A DNA stretch of 8,311 bases. It comes from Pseudomonadota bacterium. Its GTDB lineage: Bacteria; Pseudomonadota; Alphaproteobacteria; HIMB59; GCA-002718135. The notes under the pieces are model-generated. The model had not been told where the DNA came from, made no database searches, and was given only the letters and a program-made list of their open reading frames with translations. The position numbers were made by a program, and so were the translations under genes. Location: positions 1 through 8,311 of the forward strand of contig JAQBWI010000043.1 of assembly GCA_027625355.1 (NCBI GenBank), written 5' to 3'. This document shows positions 1 to 5,417 of the stretch, one piece after another (position 1 is the stretch's first letter; each line of letters opens with the position of its first letter).

Positions 1-171
1 AGAGAATTGATTAAAAATATCAAAATTATACCAGTAATTGAGGCTAAATCTGTACTTAAATACACTCTAACAAAACCAATAATTCCACTAAATATAACCG
101 AATCACAAATACTAGAGGCTCAAAAAACAGCTTCAATAGAAAATAATCTTAAACAAAATTTAACTCATTAA
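1..171 (+). CDS. lon: ATP-dependent protease Lon, C-terminal end (partial)
   Basis: Frame 1 is open from the window edge to a TAA at 169-171, giving the last 56 residues of a protein that begins outside the window. The segment NIKIIPVIEAKSVLKYTL resembles the end of the Lon protease domain, where a 'leiiPV..v.eVLk.AL' pattern closes the fold. About 30 variable, Asn/Gln-rich residues follow it, a longer tail than many Lon proteins have. Lon is a cytosolic AAA+ serine protease that degrades misfolded and regulatory proteins; none of its ATPase or catalytic residues lie in the visible part. The position directly upstream of hup supports the call, because lon-hup is a conserved pair in many bacteria. 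The match is short, so identification rests on both motif and synteny. Confidence 0.78.
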   Translation, partial: RELIKNIKIIPVIEAKSVLKYTLTKPIIPLNITESQILEAQKTASIENNLKQNLTH

Positions 172-182
172 CTCATATATAC

Positions 183-223
183 TGGGAAAAATTAATGATT
201 TCCCAATGAAACCGGGTTTTTTT
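183..223 (+). terminator. Possible lon terminator
   Basis: A 7-bp perfect stem (183-189 TGGGAAA with 199-205 TTTCCCA, 9-base loop) lies 12 bases after the lon stop. A run of seven T at 217-223 follows, but only after an 11-base gap, which is longer than in a canonical intrinsic terminator. Placement between lon and the hup promoter fits a terminator. The spacing leaves it uncertain, and it may be only a transcript-end stabilising hairpin. Confidence 0.45.
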
Positions 224-234
224 ATTAAAATTAA

Positions 235-263
235 TTGACTTGATAAATAAAGTAGAGAATAAT
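235..263 (+). promoter_or_regulatory. Sigma70-type promoter of hup
   Basis: TTGACT at 235-240 matches the -35 consensus at five of six bases. AATAAT at 258-263 matches the -10 consensus at five of six, with an ideal 17-base spacer. Transcription would start near 270 and leave a leader of about 23 bases before the GTG at 293. This gives hup its own transcript separate from lon. The call is from sequence pattern only; AT-rich DNA produces chance -10 matches, but the paired -35 at correct spacing is unlikely by chance. Confidence 0.65.
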
Positions 264-280
264 TTACTCATATCAATAAA

Positions 281-286
281 AAGGAG
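281..286 (+). promoter_or_regulatory. Ribosome binding site of hup
   Basis: AAGGAG lies 6 bases before the GTG at 293. It decides the start: the GTG is at ideal distance and gives a protein beginning MNKNDLI, exactly the usual HU amino terminus. Confidence 0.85.
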
Positions 287-292
287 TCTATT

Positions 293-568
293 GTGAATAA
301 AAATGACCTAATTGCATCAGTTGCTTCATCTGCTGGTTTATCAAAATCAGATGCTACAAGAGCAATAGAAAGTATGCTGGATGCTGTAACTAATTCTTTA
401 AAAAGAGATGAAAAAGTTAGTATTGTGGGCTTTGGTAATTTCAGTGTAAGTCACAGAAAAGCAACAACTGGAAGAAATCCAAGAACTGGAGAATCAATTC
501 AAATACCTGCATCTAAAAGACCCAAGTTTACTGTAGGTAAAGCCCTGAAAGACGCAGTAAACAACTAA
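293..568 (+). CDS. hup: DNA-binding protein HU
   Basis: This encodes a 91-residue protein of the bacterial HU/IHF family at normal family length, starting at GTG. HU is a small basic dimer that bends and compacts DNA in the nucleoid. Helical residues 3-38 form the dimerisation body. GFGNFSVSHRKATTGRNP (46-63) is the family signature, and residues about 54-75 form the DNA-wrapping beta arm with the Arg61-Asn62-Pro63 tip whose proline intercalates into DNA. The closing FTVGKALKDAV helix is also typical. It has its own promoter and Shine-Dalgarno and a strong terminator after it, so it is probably a single-gene transcript. Placement after lon and the lack of IHF-specific features favour HU (often named hupB in this position) over IhfA or IhfB. 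Confidence 0.96.
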   Translation: MNKNDLIASVASSAGLSKSDATRAIESMLDAVTNSLKRDEKVSIVGFGNFSVSHRKATTGRNPRTGESIQIPASKRPKFTVGKALKDAVNN

Positions 569-590
569 ACAAAATTATTTTTTGTGTTGC

Positions 591-626
591 AACGGCTGTT
601 AAAAAAATTTAACAGCCGTTTTTGTT
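591..626 (+). terminator. Intrinsic terminator of hup
   Basis: A perfect 13-bp stem (591-603 with 608-620) closes an AAAA loop, and the T tract runs through 619-626 interrupted by one G. It lies 22 bases after the hup stop. The upstream side has no A tract that would make it work on the opposite strand, so it is one-directional. Its T tract ends only two bases before the tRNA-Val gene. Confidence 0.88.
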
Positions 627-628
627 TA

Positions 629-704
629 GGGTGTTTAGCTCAGTTGGTAGAGCATCTCGTTTACACCGAGAGGGTCGGGAGTTCGAGTCTCTCAACACCC
701 ACCA
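629..704 (+). tRNA. tRNA-Val, anticodon TAC
   Basis: The full cloverleaf can be drawn. The 7-bp acceptor is GGGTGTT/AACACCC. The D stem is GCTC/GAGC around loop AGTTGGTA. The anticodon stem is TCTCG/CGAGA with loop TTTACAC (anticodon TAC, positions 34-36), the variable loop has 5 bases, and the T stem is GGGAG/CTCTC with loop TTCGAGT. The discriminator is A, and CCA is encoded at 702-704. Anticodon UAC normally reads the Val codons GUA and GUG, and with wobble modification more of the box. It stands 3 bases from the following tRNA-Asp, so the two are surely co-transcribed. The end of the hup terminator lies directly upstream, with no room for a conventional separate promoter. Confidence 0.98.
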
Positions 705-707
705 TGC

Positions 708-784
708 GCGGGAGTAGTTCAGCTGGTTAGAACGCTGCCCTGTCACGGCAGAGGTCGCGGGTTCGAATCCCGTCTCTCGCGCCA
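708..784 (+). tRNA. tRNA-Asp, anticodon GTC
   Basis: The full cloverleaf is visible. The acceptor is GCGGGAG/CTCTCGC with one G-T pair. The D stem is GTTC/GAAC. The anticodon stem is CTGCC/GGCAG with loop CTGTCAC (anticodon GTC), the variable loop is AGGTC, and the T stem is GCGGG/CCCGT with loop TTCGAAT. The discriminator is G at 781, as usual for Asp, and CCA is encoded at 782-784. The two bases just upstream (GC, 706-707) could extend the acceptor helix by pairing with C782 and G781. The start given is therefore the canonical one rather than the longest possible stem. A run of seven T (786-792) follows the CCA almost at once. Confidence 0.98.
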
Positions 785-937
785 ATTTTTTTAAATGCTA
801 TTCAAAATAGCAGCAATAATAGTAGCAAAAAAATTATTTTCTATTTGTATTTTAGCCGCAGAAATCATGGATTGTTATGCTTGAATATTATACTAAATAG
901 ATTACTAAAAACATTTTTTAAGAAGAAATATATATAA
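785..937 (+). promoter_or_regulatory. AT-rich leader upstream of nuoA
   Basis: These 153 bases separate tRNA-Asp from the nuo operon and hold no convincing gene. Visible items are a T7 run (786-792) and a small perfect hairpin with 7-bp stem and CAA loop (796-802 with 806-812). A second copy of TAGCA at 823-827 could replace the 3' arm of that hairpin in part. TATACT at 889-894 could be a -10 element placing a start near 901. No acceptable -35 lies 15-18 bases before it, so the promoter is only a candidate. The nuo operon may also receive read-through from the tRNA transcript. Confidence 0.3.
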
Positions 938-1303
938 GTGGAAAATTATTTATCAGAATATTTACCAATACTAATATTTATTATTATTGGATTTGCTATA
1001 GCAATTGGAATGACTACTTTATCTTTTGTAGTAGGGGAGAGAAAACCTGATAATGAAAAACTTTCAGCTTATGAGTGTGGCTTTGAAGCATTTGACGATG
1101 CTAGAGGAAGGTTTGATGTTAGATTTTATTTGGTTGCAATTCTTTTTATAATTTTTGACTTAGAAGTTGCCTTTTTATTTCCATGGGCGATATCACTTGG
1201 AAGTATTGGAGTATTTGGATTTTGGTCAATGATGATTTTTTTACTAATTCTTACAATTGGATTTATTTATGAGTGGAAAAAAGGAGCTCTTGAATGGGAG
1301 TAG
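938..1303 (+). CDS. nuoA: NADH-quinone oxidoreductase subunit A (NuoA)
   Basis: This encodes a 121-residue inner-membrane protein equivalent to mitochondrial ND3, at normal length. NuoA lies at the junction of the membrane and peripheral arms of complex I, beside the quinone tunnel. Three hydrophobic helices are visible (about 8-32, 63-85, 93-111). The loop after helix 1 carries the invariant ECGF (46-49), whose Cys47 matches the conserved ND3 loop cysteine. Asp74 and Glu76 in FDLEVAF are the conserved acidic pair of helix 2. The C-terminal EWKKGALEWE is typical of alphaproteobacterial NuoA. The start is GTG: a TAA lies immediately before it in frame and the next Met is at residue 25, inside helix 1. 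Shine-Dalgarno pairing is weak (AAGAAGAA at 920-927). This is the first gene of the nuo operon. Confidence 0.96.
   Translation: MENYLSEYLPILIFIIIGFAIAIGMTTLSFVVGERKPDNEKLSAYECGFEAFDDARGRFDVRFYLVAILFIIFDLEVAFLFPWAISLGSIGVFGFWSMMIFLLILTIGFIYEWKKGALEWE
1281..1286 (+). promoter_or_regulatory. Ribosome binding site of nuoB inside nuoA
   Basis: AAGGAG lies 7 bases before the nuoB ATG and within the last codons of nuoA. It fixes the nuoB start and is the clearest Shine-Dalgarno in the nuo operon; most of the other nuo starts have little or none. Confidence 0.8.
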
Positions 1304-1794
1304 AAATTAATGAAGATAATTTTGGTGATGAATTAAATTCAAAAGGATTTTTAGTAGCAAATTTTGATAAACTTATAACTTGGGCAAGAACAGGCTCATT
1401 ATGGCCAATGACTTTTGGTTTAGCATGCTGTGGCGTTGAAATGATTCATTCGTATATGGCAAGATATGACCTTGATAGGTATGGTGTAATCCCTAGAGGA
1501 AGTCCTCGTCAATCTGATGTTATGATTGTTGCTGGAACTTTAACTAATAAAATGGCACCCGCTTTGAGAAAAGTTTATGACCAAATGCCAGAACCTCGGT
1601 ATGTAATATCTATGGGCTCTTGTGCTAATGGAGGAGGATATTATCATTACTCTTATTCTGTTGTTAGAGGTTGCGATAGAATAGTTCCAGTTGATATTTA
1701 TGTTCCTGGTTGTCCTCCTACAGCAGAGGCATTGGTATATGGAATTTTGCAATTACAGAAAAAAATTAAAAGAAAAAACAAATTTGTTAGATAA
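1294..1794 (+). CDS. nuoB: NADH-quinone oxidoreductase subunit B (NuoB)
   Basis: This is a 166-residue peripheral-arm subunit that carries the terminal 4Fe-4S cluster N2, the direct electron donor to quinone. All four N2 ligands are visible: the tandem Cys45-Cys46 in LACCGVEM, Cys110 in GSCANGG and Cys140 in PGCPPTAE. The surrounding blocks (RYDLDRYGV, SPRQSDVMIVAGTL, MAPALRKVYDQMPEPRYVI) are near-invariant in alphaproteobacteria and mitochondria (PSST/NDUFS7). The protein packs against NuoD to form the quinone head-group site. The gene begins inside nuoA with a 10-base overlap and its own Shine-Dalgarno. A short Lys/Arg-rich C-terminal tail follows the helix ending LQLQKKI. Confidence 0.98.
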   Translation: MGVEINEDNFGDELNSKGFLVANFDKLITWARTGSLWPMTFGLACCGVEMIHSYMARYDLDRYGVIPRGSPRQSDVMIVAGTLTNKMAPALRKVYDQMPEPRYVISMGSCANGGGYYHYSYSVVRGCDRIVPVDIYVPGCPPTAEALVYGILQLQKKIKRKNKFVR

Positions 1795-1797
1795 TTG

Positions 1798-2370
1798 ATG
1801 TTTGAGGATTTAAAAAAAATAACTGAGCTATCATCTATTAAAGATAAAGACATTTTTTATGAAGCTTCTTTTAATTATGAAAATACACTTAAGTTATTTC
1901 AGGAACTAAAAAATAATGAATTATTTAATTTTGACCAATTAATTGACATAACTGCAATAGACTATCCTTCAAGAAAAAAGAGATTTGAGTTAGTTTATAT
2001 TCTTTTAAGTATGAAAAAAAATAAAAGAATTATTTTGAAAACACCAATTAATGAAAATGATAGTATTGATAGCATAATACAAATTTTTAAATCTTCTGAT
2101 TGGTATGAAAGAGAGTGCTATGATTTATTTGGCATTAAGTTTAACAATCATCCAGATTTAAGAAGGATTATGACAGATTATAATTTCGAAGGTCATCCTC
2201 TAAGAAAAGATTTTCCTCTAACCGGTCATACTGAGGTGAGGTATAATGATCTTGAAAAAAAAGTTGTTTATGAGCCTGTAAAATTAACACAAGAATACCG
2301 AGATTTTGATTACACCTCTCCATGGGAGGGAATGCCTAAAGGTATTGATGATCATAACGAGCAAGACTAA
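1798..2370 (+). CDS. nuoC: NADH-quinone oxidoreductase subunit C (NuoC)
   Basis: This is a 190-residue hydrophilic connecting subunit (30-kDa subunit, NDUFS3 family) that binds no cofactor. It packs against NuoD and links the NADH module to the quinone module. The family signature ERECYDLFGIKFNNHPDL lies near residues 113-130 and is followed by the conserved HPLRKDFPLTGH block. The C-terminal YRDFDYTSPWEGM is typical of alphaproteobacteria. The N-terminal 60 residues are poorly conserved and Lys/Asn-rich. ATG at 1798 is preferred over the adjacent in-frame TTG at 1795. No Shine-Dalgarno is evident, and the start 3 bases after the nuoB stop suggests translation by re-initiation. NuoC is separate from NuoD, unlike the fused NuoCD of enteric bacteria. 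Confidence 0.96.
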   Translation: MFEDLKKITELSSIKDKDIFYEASFNYENTLKLFQELKNNELFNFDQLIDITAIDYPSRKKRFELVYILLSMKKNKRIILKTPINENDSIDSIIQIFKSSDWYERECYDLFGIKFNNHPDLRRIMTDYNFEGHPLRKDFPLTGHTEVRYNDLEKKVVYEPVKLTQEYRDFDYTSPWEGMPKGIDDHNEQD

Positions 2371-2372
2371 TT

Positions 2373-3551
2373 ATGAAAGAAATTGAAGTAAACACAACTA
2401 CTATTAATTTTGGACCGCAACATCCAGCTGCGCATGGAGTTTTAAGATTAGTTGTAGAGCTTGACGGAGAGGTTGTTGAGAGAGCAGAACCTCATATTGG
2501 ACTCTTACATAGAGGTACTGAAAAATTAATTGAATACAAAACATATCTTCAAGCAGTACCATATTTTGATAGATTGGATTATGTTTCGCCAATGTGCCAA
2601 GAACATGCTTTTGCTTTAGCTACAGAAAATCTATTAAATATAGAAGTCCCCCAAAGAGCACAGTATATAAGGGTTATTTTTGCTGAAATTACTAGACTAT
2701 TAAATCACTTATTAAATATACCGGCTTATGCAGCAGATATTGGTGCAGTTACTCCATTCTTGTGGTGTTTTGAAGAAAGAGAAAAACTTCTTCAATTTCA
2801 TGAAGCTGTATCTGGAGCTAGATTTCATGCTGCTTATTTTAGACCAGGAGGAGTTCATCAAGATATGCCTGAAGGTATGGAAGAAAAGCTTAATGCTCAT
2901 TTTGAAACCTTACCTAAATTTATTGATGATCTTGAGGAGCTTTTAACAAACAATAGAATTTTAAGACAAAGATCTGTCGATATTGGAGTGATATCAAAGC
3001 AAGAAGCTATTGAATGGGGATGCACAGGGCCAGTATTAAGAAGTGCTGGTGTGGCTTGGGATTTGAGACGTTCACAACCATATGATGCTTATGACAAAGT
3101 TGATTTTGAAGTGCCGGTAGGTAAAAAGGGTGATTGTTTTGATAGATACTTAGTTCGTATTGAAGAAATGAGACAAAGCATATCAATTATTCAGCAGTGC
3201 TTAAATCAAATTAGATCAGGTGAAATATCTGTAATTGACAATAAAATCACGCCTCCAAAAAGAAGTGAAATGAAACACTCTATGGAATCATTAATTCATC
3301 ATTTTAAATTATTTACTGAAGGTTATCGGGTGCCTGAAGGGCAGACATATAATGCTGTTGAAGCACCTAAAGGGGAGTTTGGAGTATTTTTAGTTTCAGA
3401 TGGTTCAAGTAAACCATATAGATGCAAAATAAGAGCCCCAGGTTTTGCTCATTTGCAAACACTTGATTTTTTATCTAAGGGGCATTTGATGGCTGACATT
3501 GCAGCTATTCTTGGAAGTCTTGACATTGTATTTGGGGAAATAGATCGATGA
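2373..3551 (+). CDS. nuoD: NADH-quinone oxidoreductase subunit D (NuoD)
   Basis: This is a 392-residue peripheral-arm subunit (49-kDa, NDUFS2 family), full length. It is related to the large subunit of NiFe hydrogenases but lacks the nickel-binding cysteines, and it forms the quinone pocket with NuoB. NFGPQHPAAHGVLRL (12-26) includes His21 and FDRLDY (65-70) includes Tyr70. These align with Thermus Nqo4 His38 and Tyr87, the residues contacting the quinone head group. HIGLLHRGTEKLIEYKT (41-57) is the 49-kDa signature. The C-terminal IRAPGFAHLQTLD and ending DIVFGEIDR are also family hallmarks. It starts 2 bases after the nuoC stop with little Shine-Dalgarno, and it overlaps nuoE by 4 bases. 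Confidence 0.98.
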   Translation: MKEIEVNTTTINFGPQHPAAHGVLRLVVELDGEVVERAEPHIGLLHRGTEKLIEYKTYLQAVPYFDRLDYVSPMCQEHAFALATENLLNIEVPQRAQYIRVIFAEITRLLNHLLNIPAYAADIGAVTPFLWCFEEREKLLQFHEAVSGARFHAAYFRPGGVHQDMPEGMEEKLNAHFETLPKFIDDLEELLTNNRILRQRSVDIGVISKQEAIEWGCTGPVLRSAGVAWDLRRSQPYDAYDKVDFEVPVGKKGDCFDRYLVRIEEMRQSISIIQQCLNQIRSGEISVIDNKITPPKRSEMKHSMESLIHHFKLFTEGYRVPEGQTYNAVEAPKGEFGVFLVSDGSSKPYRCKIRAPGFAHLQTLDFLSKGHLMADIAAILGSLDIVFGEIDR

Positions 3552-4147
3552 AACATCCAGGCATGATAAATAAAGTATATAATGTCTCAGATGAAATTTT
3601 TAATTGGTCTCAAGATAATTTTAAAAGAGCTGCTGACATAATAAAAAAATATCCAGACTCAAGACAGCAAAGCGCTGTAATTCCACTTCTTGATCTTGCT
3701 CAAAGACAAAATTCAGGATGGTTAAGTAAAACTGCAATAGAAAAAGTTGCAGAGACCCTAAGTATGTCTTACATCCGTGTTTTAGAAGTAGCTACATTTT
3801 ACTCTATGTTTAATCTCGAGCCTGTAGGTGAGAATTTTGTTCAAATCTGTAGAACTACTCCTTGCTGGTTAAGAGGAAGTGATAAGCTTGTTGAGGTAGC
3901 TAAAGAGGTTTCAAATACTAAACTAGGCGAAATTTCTGATGATAAAAAATTTACTATTGTTGAGGTCGAGTGTTTAGGTGCTTGTTGTAATGCGCCCATG
4001 GTTCAAATAAACGATGATTATTATGAAGATCTTGATGAAGTTAGTTTTAAAAAATTATTAACAAATTTAAAACAAAGCAAAGAAACTATCAAAGGTTCAC
4101 AAATAGGAAGACAAACATCACATCCTCAAAGAGAAAAAAATGCTTAG
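3548..4147 (+). CDS. nuoE: NADH-quinone oxidoreductase subunit E (NuoE)
   Basis: This is a 199-residue thioredoxin-fold subunit (24-kDa, NDUFV2 family) of the NADH module, carrying the 2Fe-2S cluster N1a, which accepts an electron from FMN off the main path. The four ligands are visible: Cys101 and Cys106 (CRTTPC), Cys142 and Cys146 (CLGAC). The N-terminal helical region holds the conserved AVIPLLDLAQRQ and VLEVATFYSMF segments. The last 25 residues are a polar, probably disordered tail including GSQIGRQTSHPQ, a type of extension common in alphaproteobacterial NuoE. The ATG overlaps the nuoD stop as ATGA. GGGGAAA about 8 bases upstream may serve as a weak Shine-Dalgarno. Confidence 0.97.
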   Translation: MKHPGMINKVYNVSDEIFNWSQDNFKRAADIIKKYPDSRQQSAVIPLLDLAQRQNSGWLSKTAIEKVAETLSMSYIRVLEVATFYSMFNLEPVGENFVQICRTTPCWLRGSDKLVEVAKEVSNTKLGEISDDKKFTIVEVECLGACCNAPMVQINDDYYEDLDEVSFKKLLTNLKQSKETIKGSQIGRQTSHPQREKNA

Positions 4148-5417
4148 AGAAGAAGATAAAATTTTTAAAAACTTATACGGCTTTGATGATTGGTCTTTAA
4201 CTGGCGCTAAAAACAGAGGCATATGGTCTAATACAAAAGAAATTATTGATAAAGGCTCTGATTTTATTGTTGAAGAAATTAAAAACAGTCAATTGCGAGG
4301 AAGAGGAGGTGCTGGTTTTCCTGCTGGTTTGAAATGGTCATTTATGCCTAAAGATTCAGGTAAGCCTCATTATTTAGTGGTTAATGCCGATGAATCTGAG
4401 CCTGGAACTTGTAAAGATAGAGAAATAATGAGAAATGACCCTCATCTTTTATTAGAAGGTTGTTTGATTGCAGGTTTTGCCATGCATGCAAATGCTTGTT
4501 ATATTTATATTAGAGGTGAATATTATACTGAAGCATCAAACCTCCAAAAAGCAATCGATGAAGCATACGAAAATAATTTAATCGGCAAGAATGCCTGTGG
4601 TACTAATTGGAATTATGATATTTATTTGCATAGAGGTGCTGGAGCTTATATTTGTGGAGAAGAAACAGCTCTTTTAGAGAGTCTTGAAGGAAAAAAAGGT
4701 CAGCCAAGATTAAAACCTCCTTTCCCTGCAGGGGCTGGGTTATATGGATGTCCAACTACAGTTACTAATGTTGAAACTATAGCAGTAGCACCGACTATTA
4801 TTAGAAGAGGAGCGGCGTGGTTTAGTAGTCTCGGTAGAGAAAATAATACAGGCTCAAAGATATTTAGTATTTCAGGTCATGTTAATAATCCATGTAATGT
4901 TGAAGAAGAAATGGGTATTGGATTAAAAGAACTTATTGAAAAGCACGCTGGTGGAGTAATTGGAGGTTGGGATAATTTATTAGCAGTAATTCCTGGAGGT
5001 GCAAGCGTCCCACTTCTTCCAAAATCTATTTGCGATACAGTCAAAATGGACTTTGATAGTTTAAAAGAAGTGCAAAGTGGTTTGGGAACAGCAGCGGTTA
5101 TAGTAATGAATAAATCTACCGACATTGTTGATGCTATATGTAGGCTGTCTCACTTCTATAAACATGAAAGTTGTGGTCAATGCACTCCTTGTAGAGAAGG
5201 AACGGGTTGGATGTTTAGAATGATGGAGAAAATGGTTAAAGGTAGTGTGCAAGTTAATGATATTGATAAACTTCTGGATGTTACTAAACAGATTGAGGGT
5301 CATACTATTTGTGCATTAGGTGATGCTGCAGCTTGGCCTATACAAGGACTTATGAGGCATTTTAGACCTGAAGTTGAGAGAAGAATTAAAGAGTATCAAT
5401 TAGGAGAAGTTGCATAA
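4140..5417 (+). CDS. nuoF: NADH-quinone oxidoreductase subunit F (NuoF)
   Basis: This is a 425-residue catalytic subunit (51-kDa, NDUFV1 family), full length, which oxidises NADH with bound FMN. The FMN loop GRGGAGFPAGLKW is at 54-66. The second glycine-rich site GAGAYICGEETAL begins at 166, with Glu174-Glu175 in the NADH/FMN region. Cluster N3 (4Fe-4S) ligands are Cys345, Cys348 and Cys351 in ESCGQCTPCREGTGW, plus Cys391 in HTICALGDAAAWP. All invariant residues I could check are present, so the enzyme should be active. The gene starts 8 bases before the nuoE stop, without a clear Shine-Dalgarno, and its stop shares one base with the nuoG start (TAATG). Confidence 0.98.
   Translation: MLREEDKIFKNLYGFDDWSLTGAKNRGIWSNTKEIIDKGSDFIVEEIKNSQLRGRGGAGFPAGLKWSFMPKDSGKPHYLVVNADESEPGTCKDREIMRNDPHLLLEGCLIAGFAMHANACYIYIRGEYYTEASNLQKAIDEAYENNLIGKNACGTNWNYDIYLHRGAGAYICGEETALLESLEGKKGQPRLKPPFPAGAGLYGCPTTVTNVETIAVAPTIIRRGAAWFSSLGRENNTGSKIFSISGHVNNPCNVEEEMGIGLKELIEKHAGGVIGGWDNLLAVIPGGASVPLLPKSICDTVKMDFDSLKEVQSGLGTAAVIVMNKSTDIVDAICRLSHFYKHESCGQCTPCREGTGWMFRMMEKMVKGSVQVNDIDKLLDVTKQIEGHTICALGDAAAWPIQGLMRHFRPEVERRIKEYQLGEVA
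5402..5406 (+). promoter_or_regulatory. Likely ribosome binding site of nuoG
   Basis: AGGAG inside the last codons of nuoF lies 10 bases before the nuoG ATG. The spacing is slightly long but usable, and it supports the ATG at 5417 that gives the normal NuoG amino terminus. Confidence 0.55.

Noticed and set aside
183..223. Attenuator or riboswitch-like switch between lon and hup (TTTCCC pairing with either GGGAAA upstream or CCGGG downstream)
   Set aside because: The alternative stem has only three pairs (202-204 with 214-216), no aptamer-like structure is visible, and the hup promoter starts after it.
188..235. Direct repeat AAAATTAAT at 188-196 and 227-235
   Set aside because: Nine bases of pure A/T in an AT-rich spacer are expected by chance, and no further copies form an array.
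629..784. tRNA pair as an integration site for a mobile element
   Set aside because: No integrase, no duplicated tRNA 3' end and no foreign genes follow; the conserved nuo operon lies directly downstream.
2404..2946. Short open frames of about 60-72 codons overlapping nuoD on both strands
   Set aside because: nuoD is full length and conserved in its own frame throughout; the other frames give low-complexity translations with no family motifs and no Shine-Dalgarno.
4877..5303. Two antisense open frames of 80-82 codons within nuoF
   Set aside because: They are complements of conserved NuoF codons (including the N3 cluster region), with no independent start signals or recognisable protein.
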